This document shows, one piece after another, positions 7,210 through 14,457 of a stretch of DNA of 64,000 nt (positions are counted from its first letter, which is position 1; the number at the start of each line of letters is the position of its first letter). The stretch lies in contig CAZGKW010000015.1 in the NCBI GenBank assembly GCA_964526295.1, positions 1 through 64,000 on the forward strand, in the 5' to 3' direction. Below the pieces are notes generated by a model. That model did no database searches. It had not been told where the DNA came from and worked only from the letters and a program-made list of their open reading frames with translations. The position numbers were made by a program, and so were the translations under genes. Source of the stretch: CAZGKW01 sp964526295 (lineage in GTDB: Bacteria; Planctomycetota; Phycisphaerae; FEN-1346).

Positions 7210-8400
7210 CTAACGTTTCAAGAAGTATTCCATCAGTTCGTGGCCGACCTCGACGTTCATGCCGGCCCCGGCGGCGCACGCCTCGGTCATCGCCTCGGCC
7301 GGACGCAGCGGCTTCAGGCCCGTCCCCATCATGGCGAACGGCACCGGGTCGGCGTGGTGGGTCCGGAGGTCGATGGGCGTCAGGTGATCGGGCGAGACGA
7401 GGACCCGCCAGTCCTCGCCGCCGGCCTCCAGCGCTTCGAGCACCGGCCCGACGACGTTGGCGTCGATCTCCTCCAGGGCCCGGACCTTTTCGTGGGCGTC
7501 GCCGTTGTGGCCCGCCTCGTCGGTCGCCTCCACGTGGACCAGGACCAGGTCCCGCTCGGCCAGGGCGCGGACGGCCGCCTGCCCCTTGCCGGCGTAGTTC
7601 GTGTCGTAGTAGCCGGTGGCGCCCTCGACCTCGATGACGTCCCAGCCGATGAGCTTGGCGATGCCCCGCACGAGGTCCACCGCCGTGATCGCCGCCCCCT
7701 TCAGGCCCCACCGCGTCTCGAACCATTCGAGGCGGGGCTTGCGGCCCTCGCCCCAGAACCAGACCTGCGTGGCCGGACTCTCCCCGAGGTCCGTCCGGAC
7801 CCGGTTCACCGGATGGTCCTCCAGGACCGTCACCGAGGCGTGCATCAGCTCGACCAGCCGCTTGGCGTTCCGGCCTTTCGGCATGTGCCGGCGGATCGGC
7901 TCGCCCATGATGTCGTGCGGCGGCGTCGTGCGGACCTTGAACTCTTCGCCCTGGACGACCAGCAGGTGGCGGTACCCGACGCCGGCGTAGAACCGCAGGC
8001 CGGGCCGGCCGAGCTGGTCCTGGAGGGCGTCGACCAGCAGGGCCGCCTCCCGCGTCGTGATGTGGCCGGCCGAATAGTCCACCATCTCGCCGTCGACCAC
8101 CGTCACGAGGTTCATCCGGAAGACCCAGTCGGTCTCCTCCAGAGGGATGCCTTGGGCGACCGCCTCGATGGGTGCCCGGCCGGTGTAGCACGCCGCCGGG
8201 TCGTAGCCCACGAGACTGAGGATGCAGACGTCGCTGCCCGGCGGCAGGTCGGGCGGCGCGTAGCGGACCGTGCCAAGCCGGCCCTCGCGGGCGATCCGGT
8301 CCATGTTCGGGACCCGCGCCACCTCGAAGGGCGTCTTGCCGCCCAGCGAGTCGGTGGGCCAGTCGGCCGCCCCGTCCGGGATGACGATCGCGAACTTCAC
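7210..8400 (-). CDS. ApgM-type cofactor-independent phosphoglycerate mutase family; candidate homoserine kinase
   Basis: 396 residues from GTG 8400, whose GTGA overlaps the homoserine dehydrogenase stop. It is an alkaline-phosphatase-superfamily protein of the archaeal-type phosphoglycerate mutase kind: N-terminal KFAIVIPDGAADWP with the metal-binding Asp, the LSLVGYDP block, HDIMGEPI, and the late metal motif VHVEATDEAGHNGD followed by SPDHLTP. Its place in an operon with homoserine dehydrogenase suggests it acts as a displaced homoserine kinase in threonine synthesis, as proposed for operon-linked ApgM paralogues; no ThrB-type GHMP kinase is seen beside hom. A glycolytic mutase role remains possible. 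Confidence 0.8.
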   Translation of the reverse strand: MKFAIVIPDGAADWPTDSLGGKTPFEVARVPNMDRIAREGRLGTVRYAPPDLPPGSDVCILSLVGYDPAACYTGRAPIEAVAQGIPLEETDWVFRMNLVTVVDGEMVDYSAGHITTREAALLVDALQDQLGRPGLRFYAGVGYRHLLVVQGEEFKVRTTPPHDIMGEPIRRHMPKGRNAKRLVELMHASVTVLEDHPVNRVRTDLGESPATQVWFWGEGRKPRLEWFETRWGLKGAAITAVDLVRGIAKLIGWDVIEVEGATGYYDTNYAGKGQAAVRALAERDLVLVHVEATDEAGHNGDAHEKVRALEEIDANVVGPVLEALEAGGEDWRVLVSPDHLTPIDLRTHHADPVPFAMMGTGLKPLRPAEAMTEACAAGAGMNVEVGHELMEYFLKR

Positions 8401-9704
8401 GCCGCCGGCTCCTCCTCCAGCATCCGGACCCGCACGCTCCGGCCCTTGACGGCCGCCAGGCCCCGGATCGCATCCATCGCCGACCGCAGGCTCGACTCCA
8501 GGGCGTCGTGGGTCGTGATGACGAGCGGCACGTGCTCCGGGTCGGCCGATTCGTGCTGAAGGACGGACGCGATGCTGATCTCGTTGCGGCCGAGGATGCC
8601 GGCGATCTCGCCGAGGACGCCCGGCTGGTCGGCCACGTCGAACCGCAGGTAGTTGCGCGTCCGGACCTTGCCGATGGGCCGCACCGGCGGCCGGGCCCGC
8701 CGACCGGCCAGCCAGGCCAGCCGCTCGAAGGTCGTCCGGGCCCGCCCGAGGGCCGCATCGATCACGTCGGCGACGACCGCCGAGGCGGTCGGCATCATGC
8801 CGGCGCCCGGCCCGTAATAGAGCGTATCGCCCACGGCGTGGCCGGTGACGAGCACGGCGTTGTTCGCCCCGGAGACGGTCGCCAGCGGGCTCTCGCGCGG
8901 GACGAACGTCGGATGGACCCGCAGGCTGATGCCGTCGCCGCCGGACCGGCCGATGGCCAGCAGCTTCAGGACGTAGCCGAGCTGGCCGCCGAACTCGATG
9001 TCCGACCGGTGGACCCCGGTGATGCCCTCGCAGTGGATGTCCTGGAGCCGCACGTCGGCCCCGAACGCCAGCCCGGCCAGGATGGCCAGCTTGTGGCGGG
9101 CGTCCTCGCCGCTGACGTCGAGCGTCGGGTCGGGTTCGGCGTAGCCGTGCTGCTGGGCCTCGCGGAGGGCCTGTTTGTAGGCCGCTCCGGTGGCGGTCAT
9201 CCGGCTCAGGACGTAATTGCACGTCCCGTTCAGGATGCCCGTCAGGGCGGTGATGCGATTGGCGATGAGGCCGTCGCGGATGGCCCGGATGACGGGGATG
9301 CCCCCGCCGCAGGAGGCCTCGAAGCTGATGGATCGGCCGGCGTCGCGGGCCGATCCGAAGAGCTCCGTCCCCCGCTCGGCCAGGGCGGCCTTGTTGGCCG
9401 TCACGACGTCCTTGCCCGCCGCCAGCAGCCGCTTCATGACCTCGACGGCGACGGTCGTGCCGCCGATCGTCTCGACCGCGATCGTGACCGACTCGTCCGC
9501 CAGGACCCGCTCCAGGTCGTCGTGAAGGAGGCCGTCGGGCACCGCCACGGGGCGGGGCCGATCCAGGTCGACGTCGACGACGTGCCGCAGGTCGAGCCGG
9601 CAGCCGGCGGCGTCGGCCAGACGGTCGGCGTCCTCGACGAGGAGCCTGACGACCCCCGCGCCGACCGTGCCGAACCCGATGACCGCTACGCCTGTGCCGT
9701 CCAT
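8397..9704 (-). CDS. hom: Homoserine dehydrogenase
   Basis: 435 residues. It reduces aspartate semialdehyde to homoserine. ATG 9704 gives MDGTGVAVIGFGTVGAGVV, the NAD(P)-binding GxGxxG segment. Catalytic-domain marks are VVTANKAALAERG, SFEASCGGGIPVIRAI, ILNGTCNYVLSRM and a YAEPDPTLDVSGEDARHKLAIL block with the catalytic Lys of this family. A C-terminal ACT domain (YLRFDVADQPGVLGEIAGILG, about residues 350-430) suggests threonine feedback. It overlaps the downstream ApgM-like gene by 4 bases. Upstream are 376 bases (9705-10080) with one hairpin and no supported gene. Confidence 0.95.
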   Translation of the reverse strand: MDGTGVAVIGFGTVGAGVVRLLVEDADRLADAAGCRLDLRHVVDVDLDRPRPVAVPDGLLHDDLERVLADESVTIAVETIGGTTVAVEVMKRLLAAGKDVVTANKAALAERGTELFGSARDAGRSISFEASCGGGIPVIRAIRDGLIANRITALTGILNGTCNYVLSRMTATGAAYKQALREAQQHGYAEPDPTLDVSGEDARHKLAILAGLAFGADVRLQDIHCEGITGVHRSDIEFGGQLGYVLKLLAIGRSGGDGISLRVHPTFVPRESPLATVSGANNAVLVTGHAVGDTLYYGPGAGMMPTASAVVADVIDAALGRARTTFERLAWLAGRRARPPVRPIGKVRTRNYLRFDVADQPGVLGEIAGILGRNEISIASVLQHESADPEHVPLVITTHDALESSLRSAMDAIRGLAAVKGRSVRVRMLEEEPAA

Positions 9705-9773
9705 GAGCTTTCTGGGCCCTCCGGCCGCCGTCACGCAGGCGGCCGACAAGCGCCCTGGGCCTTACTGCTGCGC

Positions 9774-9798
9774 GCGGCGGGTCCGGAGTGCCCGCCGC
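9774..9798. terminator. Perfect GC hairpin downstream of coiled-coil gene
   Basis: GCGGCGGG (9774-9781) pairs with CCCGCCGC (9791-9798) over a 9-base loop. The same stem, one base longer, recurs at 18560-18585, so it may be a repeated terminator or extragenic palindrome. No T-tract. Confidence 0.4.
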
Positions 9799-10080
9799 CT
9801 CCTCCCCAATCGTCCGGCGCAGTGGGCACGGAGCCCCCCCCGCGCAAATCCCGTAGCAGGCCGCCGCCTCCAATGTGGAAACGGGCCGCCGGAATGTACG
9901 GACGGGCGGGGGGCTTTTCAAGCGAAAAGGAATCCCCGTTGCGGCGGCGGGCGTGCACCTGAGAAGAATGGCCCGTCTCAGTTGGCACAGAGCACTGGGC
10001 GGGCGCGAAGGTGCCGGTCACCGACGGGGCTCGGCCCAGGCAGATAGGATACGGAGCAGGGCAGGGCCCGAAGGACGGCG

Positions 10081-11079
10081 TTACCGTCCCCGTGCCGCGC
10101 GGGCCTTCGCGACCAGGGCCGCCAGGTCGTCGGCCTCGTCCTGGGCGGGGTGGGTCCACGACTTCGGCAGGGTGTCGCCGCGGGCGGCCAGGCGGGCCTC
10201 GGCGTCGTCCCGAGCGTCCTCGATCTGCCGCCGCTTCCCCGCCAGCAGCGCCTCGATCTCGTCCAGCGAGTGGAACGAGGCCCGCCACTTGACGATCCCG
10301 TGCCGCAGGCGGAGCGGCTCGGGGGCCTCGTCAAGCGACGCCTCGATCAGGCGGCTCCGGCCCAACGCTTCGGCCGCCCGGCTCCTCAGGTCCAGAAGGC
10401 CCTGCTCGGCGGACTTCCGCTGCATGGCGGGCCCCGCGAGCCTGGCGTCGTGCTCGGCCCGGGCGGCCTCGATGCGGGCCTCGAGTTGGACGATTGTCCT
10501 TTCCAGCTCGGGCTTCTGTTTCCTGGCCTCCTTCTGGGCCTCCTCGAAGCGTCCCTTCTGCTGCTCGTAGACCTCCTTGCGGCGTTTGTTGCGGCGCTCG
10601 ACCTGCTCCCGCTGCATCTCCCAGAAGTCGCGGAGCTTCTCGTCCTTGGGCTTCTTCGGCTCCTTCTCGTAGACGGGCTTGCGGGGCGGGTCGGCATCCA
10701 GGACCCGCTCGCAGTACCGCAGCCGGCCCCGGGCCTGCGACAGCTCCTGGCTGAGGGGCCGCGTCTCGGCGGCAAACTCGTACCGGATGCGGCGGATCTC
10801 CCCTGCCGCCCGGTTCAGCTCCTCCCGGTAGCCGCGGGTCTGGCCGGCGAGGGCCTCCAGCTCGGCCCGGGCCCGGCGGTAGTCGCCGAAAAGCGTGTCG
10901 ATGTCGACCCACTCGCCCTGGTGACGGACCCGGTCGCTCCCGGGCTGCGGGGCCGTCTTGACGGACCGGCCGGCCAGCTCGTCGAAGATGCTCGCATCGT
11001 CGTCGCCTGCGGCGAAGGCCGGTGCGGCAAGGCCCCAGGCGAGACCCAGCGCGGCCAGAATGGGCCGGACGTGCTTCAT
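10081..11079 (-). CDS. Secreted coiled-coil protein, paralogue 1
   Basis: 332 residues starting MKHVRPILAALGLAWGL with a signal peptide cleaved near AFA-AGDDD. The body is nearly all charged helix (Arg/Glu/Lys-rich) predicted to form long coiled coils, interrupted by a proline/lysine patch (RKPVYEKEPKKPKDEK, about residues 135-150). Near the N-terminus is RHQGEWVDIDTLFGDYRRA and at the C-terminus PKSWTHPAQDEADDLAALV; both are mirrored in the neighbouring paralogue (YQNKWVSVEELHGQIQ and PSDWRHPGQDKMDRLKALI). Probably periplasmic or surface structural. No known family recognised. Confidence 0.7.
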   Translation of the reverse strand: MKHVRPILAALGLAWGLAAPAFAAGDDDASIFDELAGRSVKTAPQPGSDRVRHQGEWVDIDTLFGDYRRARAELEALAGQTRGYREELNRAAGEIRRIRYEFAAETRPLSQELSQARGRLRYCERVLDADPPRKPVYEKEPKKPKDEKLRDFWEMQREQVERRNKRRKEVYEQQKGRFEEAQKEARKQKPELERTIVQLEARIEAARAEHDARLAGPAMQRKSAEQGLLDLRSRAAEALGRSRLIEASLDEAPEPLRLRHGIVKWRASFHSLDEIEALLAGKRRQIEDARDDAEARLAARGDTLPKSWTHPAQDEADDLAALVAKARAARGR

Positions 11080-11185
11080 GGGCGAGTCTGTGCTCCTGAG
11101 GGCCGGCTTCAGGCCCGGCCGCCGCCAGGGGGCCGGCGATCGCGACGGTCACCGAGGACCGCCGCGCCGGACGCGTATCGGCCGT

Positions 11186-12253
11186 CTACTTGCCGAGGGC
11201 GGCCTTGACCCGTTCGATGAGGGCCTTGAGCCGGTCCATCTTGTCCTGCCCGGGGTGCCGCCAGTCGGACGGGAACTCGCGTCCGGCCCGCTCGGCGGCC
11301 GACTGGAGCTCCTGACGGACCTCGGCGATCTCGGCGGCCGTCTTCTCGTACTCCGTCTCGAGGTCGGCCAGGCGGCGGTAGGTGCCGTCCCATGCGATCA
11401 GGTCGAGTTTCCACATGACCTCGGGCGGGGCCTGGTCGAGGGCCTCCTCGATCAGTTGCCGCCGGCGCAGCAGCGACGCCGCCTCAGACCGGAGGTCCTG
11501 GAGCTCGCCCTCGACGGCCTTGCGTTTCTCGTCCAGGGGGGCGACCTTGGCGTCGAACTCCTCCTGGACCGCCTCGAGCTTCTTGTCGATTTCGTCGATC
11601 TGCTGCTGGAGCTTCCGGATCTCCTCTTTAGCCTTCTTCTGGGCCTCCCCGAGTTCGTTGACCTTCTCTTCGTACTCCTCCTTGCGGTGCTCGTTCTCGC
11701 GTCGGATGCGTTCGCGTTCGCGTTCCCAGTTGCGGACCCGCCGGTCGTAGTCGTCGTTGGTCGTGTGGCCGAAGGCCCGCCGGCTCGGCCGTTTGGGTTC
11801 GACCAGAAGCCTCGGCGGCTGCGGCGGACGCTGGCGAAGGACGGCCTCGAACCGGGCCTTCTGCCTGAACAGGTCGGTCCGCTCGCGGTGGAGGGGGAAC
11901 TGCCGGCTCCGCTGCTCGTTGCGGAGCTGGGTGATCTCGCGGCCGATCAGGTACAGCCGCTGGCGGATCTCCTTGCCCTTGTCGAGGAGCGGGGCCATCT
12001 GCTTTTCGAGGGCCTGAATCTGGCCGTGGAGCTCCTCGACCGAGACCCACTTGTTCTGGTAGCGGACCTCGCCCTGCTCGTAATGCTGACGGGCCTCGGA
12101 GTCGAGCACCTGGTCGAGGCCCTGAGCGGCCCGCCCGCGGCCCGCCCCGGCCGCAACGACGGCGGCCAGGACCGAGACAGCGACGACCGGCCACGGACCC
12201 GCCGCGCGGGCGATGGGCCTCGCGACCCTGTTGAACGGCACCTTCCGCGCCAT
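11186..12253 (-). CDS. Secreted coiled-coil protein, paralogue 2
   Basis: 355 residues from ATG 12253, chosen over an upstream ATG because GGAGG lies 8 bases before it. An N-terminal membrane or signal segment (about residues 18-40) precedes heptad-rich helix; the patch PPQPPRLLVEPKRPSRRAFG (about residues 130-150) matches the proline/lysine interruption of paralogue 1. It shares the N-terminal KWVSVEEL and C-terminal DWRHPGQDKMD blocks with that gene, which follows 106 bases downstream. Tandem duplication of a cell-envelope protein is the simplest reading; function unknown. Confidence 0.7.
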   Translation of the reverse strand: MARKVPFNRVARPIARAAGPWPVVAVSVLAAVVAAGAGRGRAAQGLDQVLDSEARQHYEQGEVRYQNKWVSVEELHGQIQALEKQMAPLLDKGKEIRQRLYLIGREITQLRNEQRSRQFPLHRERTDLFRQKARFEAVLRQRPPQPPRLLVEPKRPSRRAFGHTTNDDYDRRVRNWERERERIRRENEHRKEEYEEKVNELGEAQKKAKEEIRKLQQQIDEIDKKLEAVQEEFDAKVAPLDEKRKAVEGELQDLRSEAASLLRRRQLIEEALDQAPPEVMWKLDLIAWDGTYRRLADLETEYEKTAAEIAEVRQELQSAAERAGREFPSDWRHPGQDKMDRLKALIERVKAALGK

Positions 12254-12297
12254 GACAACTGCCTCCGACACTCGGACGTGGAGACCGACCCTACCAT

Positions 12298-12326
12298 TCT
12301 ATACGGGCGCCGGGGCCGCCGAGCAA
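12298..12326 (-). promoter_or_regulatory. Promoter of the coiled-coil gene pair
   Basis: Minus strand: TTGCTC (12326-12321), a 17-base spacer, TATAGA (12303-12298), 45 bases from the ATG at 12253. Gap 12254-12675 also holds the divergent kdsD promoter and no supported gene. Confidence 0.5.
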
Positions 12327-12554
12327 GCCGTTTTCGCACGGAGACGGCCAGGCGGGCCGCCCGAAGGCACGGGTGTCGCCGGCGGCAAGCCCCGCCTGTT
12401 CCGGCCGAGGACCTTGTCGCGCCTGCCGGCGCGACGGGGCGGCAACCCCATCGACCAGACGATCGTTGCTTCCGCCATGACGTGACAACGGCCGGCCGGG
12501 CCCCGCGTTGCCACCCCGTCGGCGACCACTGCCGCAGCGGCGCCCATTGCGCCC

Positions 12555-12583
12555 TTGCAGTAGGATGCGAGGGGGACTACACT
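12555..12583 (+). promoter_or_regulatory. Promoter of the kdsD-kdsC-lptC-like operon
   Basis: TTGCAG (12555-12560), a 17-base spacer, TACACT (12578-12583). The start codon of kdsD is at 12676, leaving a leader of about 85 bases. Confidence 0.5.
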
Positions 12584-12675
12584 TAGCGCGCCGGTTTGCC
12601 CGAGCCGCCGGCACAGTCTGGCGGCCAGGGCGTCCCGCCCCCGCAAGCTGTTGGGCACTCTAGGGCGATTCACGG

Positions 12676-13788
12676 ATGGCGAAACGCAATACGCACCGCG
12701 TCAAGCCAAGGCACGGCGCCTCCTCACCCCCGGCCTCGGCCGCCAAGGCAGCGGGAGGGCGGGGACCGGCCGGCCGACGCGACGACGGCGACAGGGGGGC
12801 CCCCCGCGTCGACCTCGACTACGCCCGCAGCGTCCTGGAGACCGAGGCCCGGGCCGTCCAGGGCCTCGTCGAGCGGATCGGGGACGACTTCCGGCAGGCC
12901 GCTCGCATGATCCACGCCTGCCAGGGCACGGTCATCGCCAGCGGCATCGGCAAGGCCGGCATCATCGCCCGCAAGATCTCTGCCACGCTCGCCAGCACCG
13001 GCACGCCCAGCCATTTCCTCCACGCCGCCGAGGCGGTGCACGGCGACCTGGGCCGCGTCCGGGCAGGCGACCTCGTCCTGGTCCTCTCCTATGGGGGCGA
13101 GACGCCGGAAGTCACGCGGCTGCTGGCGCAGCTCGATCGGATGGGCGTGCCCGTGATCGCCCTGACGGGCAATACCGACTCGACGCTGGCCCGCCAGGCC
13201 CGGGTGCTCCTGTCGCTGGGGCAGATCGACGAGGCGTGTCCGCTGGGCCTGGCGCCGAGCGCGACGACCACGGCGATGCTGGCCCTGGGCGACGCCCTGG
13301 CCCTGACGGTCCTGAAGATGCGCCAGGCCGGCGGGCGGTTCGGCCGCGACGAGTTCGCCCTGTATCACCCCGGCGGCAGCCTGGGACGCAAGCTCCTCCT
13401 CGTCGACGCCGTCATGCGGAAGGGCAAGGACCTGCCCCAGGCCCGCGAGACCGTCACGGTGGGGGAGGCGCTGACGTCCCTGAAGGGCATGAAGCGGCGG
13501 AGCGGGGCCGTCTGCCTCGTCGACGGGCGAGGCCGGCTGAGGGGCATCTTCACCGACGCGGACCTCCGGCGGCTCCTCGAAAGCGGCCCCGAGGGGTGCC
13601 TCGCCCGGCCCATCCGCGAGGTCATGACGCCGCGCCCGAAGTTCGTGCGGCAGGGGGCCCCGGCGGCCCAGGCCATCGGCCTCATCAACCGGTACTTCAT
13701 CGAGGAGCTTCCCGTCCTGGACGAGAACGACCGCCTCGTCGGCCTCGTGGACGTGCAGGACCTGTTCGCCGAGGGCGTCGGTCTTTGA
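12676..13788 (+). CDS. kdsD: Arabinose-5-phosphate isomerase (KpsF/GutQ family)
   Basis: 370 residues. It converts ribulose-5-phosphate to arabinose-5-phosphate for Kdo synthesis. After a low-complexity N-terminal extension of about 45 residues comes an SIS domain (VIASGIGKAGIIARKISATLASTGTPSHFLHAAEAVHGDLG, and YGGETPEVTRLL) and then two CBS repeats (from VDAVMRKGKDLPQ and from IREVMTPRPKFV). The loop CPLGLAPSATTTAMLALGDALA is characteristic of the family. KdsC follows, so the two Kdo genes and the LptC-like gene form one envelope operon. Confidence 0.93.
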   Translation: MAKRNTHRVKPRHGASSPPASAAKAAGGRGPAGRRDDGDRGAPRVDLDYARSVLETEARAVQGLVERIGDDFRQAARMIHACQGTVIASGIGKAGIIARKISATLASTGTPSHFLHAAEAVHGDLGRVRAGDLVLVLSYGGETPEVTRLLAQLDRMGVPVIALTGNTDSTLARQARVLLSLGQIDEACPLGLAPSATTTAMLALGDALALTVLKMRQAGGRFGRDEFALYHPGGSLGRKLLLVDAVMRKGKDLPQARETVTVGEALTSLKGMKRRSGAVCLVDGRGRLRGIFTDADLRRLLESGPEGCLARPIREVMTPRPKFVRQGAPAAQAIGLINRYFIEELPVLDENDRLVGLVDVQDLFAEGVGL

Positions 13789-13801
13789 ATCGTGTGGGGA
13801 A

Positions 13802-13869
13802 CGCAGAGAATACAAACAGACAATGGTACCACAATATCACTTGTGTCTGTTTCCTCGGCGGTCTCTGCG
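13802..13869. repeat. Nested palindrome between kdsD and kdsC, dispersed repeat copy 2
   Basis: Outer arms CGCAGAGA (13802-13809) and TCTCTGCG (13862-13869) enclose inner arms AAACAGACA (13814-13822) and TGTCTGTTT (13844-13852). The segment is AT-richer than its surroundings. The outer arms match those at 7056-7186. It can fold into one long hairpin and may affect kdsC expression. Confidence 0.6.
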
Positions 13870-13899
13870 GCCCCCGCGTTGAAATCGGAACACCCAAGC

Positions 13900-14457
13900 G
13901 TGCTTGACGGCATCGGCATCCTGGTGCTGGACGTCGACGGCGTGATGACCGACGGGCGGATCGTCTACGACTCCGACGGCCGCGAGGTCAAGCGGTTCGA
14001 CGTCCGCGACGGGCAGGGCGTCAAGTACTGGTGCCGGGCGGGGCACCGGGCGGCGATCCTGTCGGGCCGCTCCTCTCCGATCCTGGCCCGCCGGGCCGAG
14101 GAGCTGGGCGTCGGGGCCGTCTACGAGGACGCGAAGAAAAAGCTCCCCGTCTTCGAGACGCTGCTCGAGGACTTCGACGCCGAGGCCGACCAGGTCTGCT
14201 TCATCGGCGACGACCTGCCGGACGTGCCCGTCCTGGCGCGGGTCGGCTTCGCGGTGGCCGTCGCCGACGCCGTCGAGGAAGTCCGGCGGGTGGCCCACTA
14301 CGTGACGCGGCACCCCGGCGGGGCGGGGGCCATCCGCGAGACGGTCGAGCTGGTCCTGAAGTACCAGGGGCGGTGGGCCGGTGTCATCGCCCGCTACGCC
14401 GACGCCCTGCCGGCCGACCTGCCGCCTGCAAGACATCCCTGGAGGTCCGGACGTTGA
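13900..14457 (+). CDS. kdsC: 3-deoxy-D-manno-octulosonate 8-phosphate phosphatase
   Basis: 185 residues from GTG 13900. A HAD-superfamily C0 phosphatase: motif I LVLDVDGVMTDG (both catalytic Asp), motif II LSGRSS, the Lys in EDAKKKLPVFE and motif III GDDLPDVPVLARVG. It hydrolyses Kdo-8-P to Kdo. The frame is open back to GTG 13792, but those codons run through the palindromic repeat and match nothing, so I place the start at 13900, just before LDGIGILVLDVDG. Its stop overlaps the TTG start of the next gene (TTGA). Confidence 0.9.
   Translation: MLDGIGILVLDVDGVMTDGRIVYDSDGREVKRFDVRDGQGVKYWCRAGHRAAILSGRSSPILARRAEELGVGAVYEDAKKKLPVFETLLEDFDAEADQVCFIGDDLPDVPVLARVGFAVAVADAVEEVRRVAHYVTRHPGGAGAIRETVELVLKYQGRWAGVIARYADALPADLPPARHPWRSGR

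Noticed and set aside
13792..13899. Upstream GTG start for kdsC
   Set aside because: The additional 36 codons lie over the nested palindrome and match nothing in the KdsC family. GTG 13900 gives the usual length.
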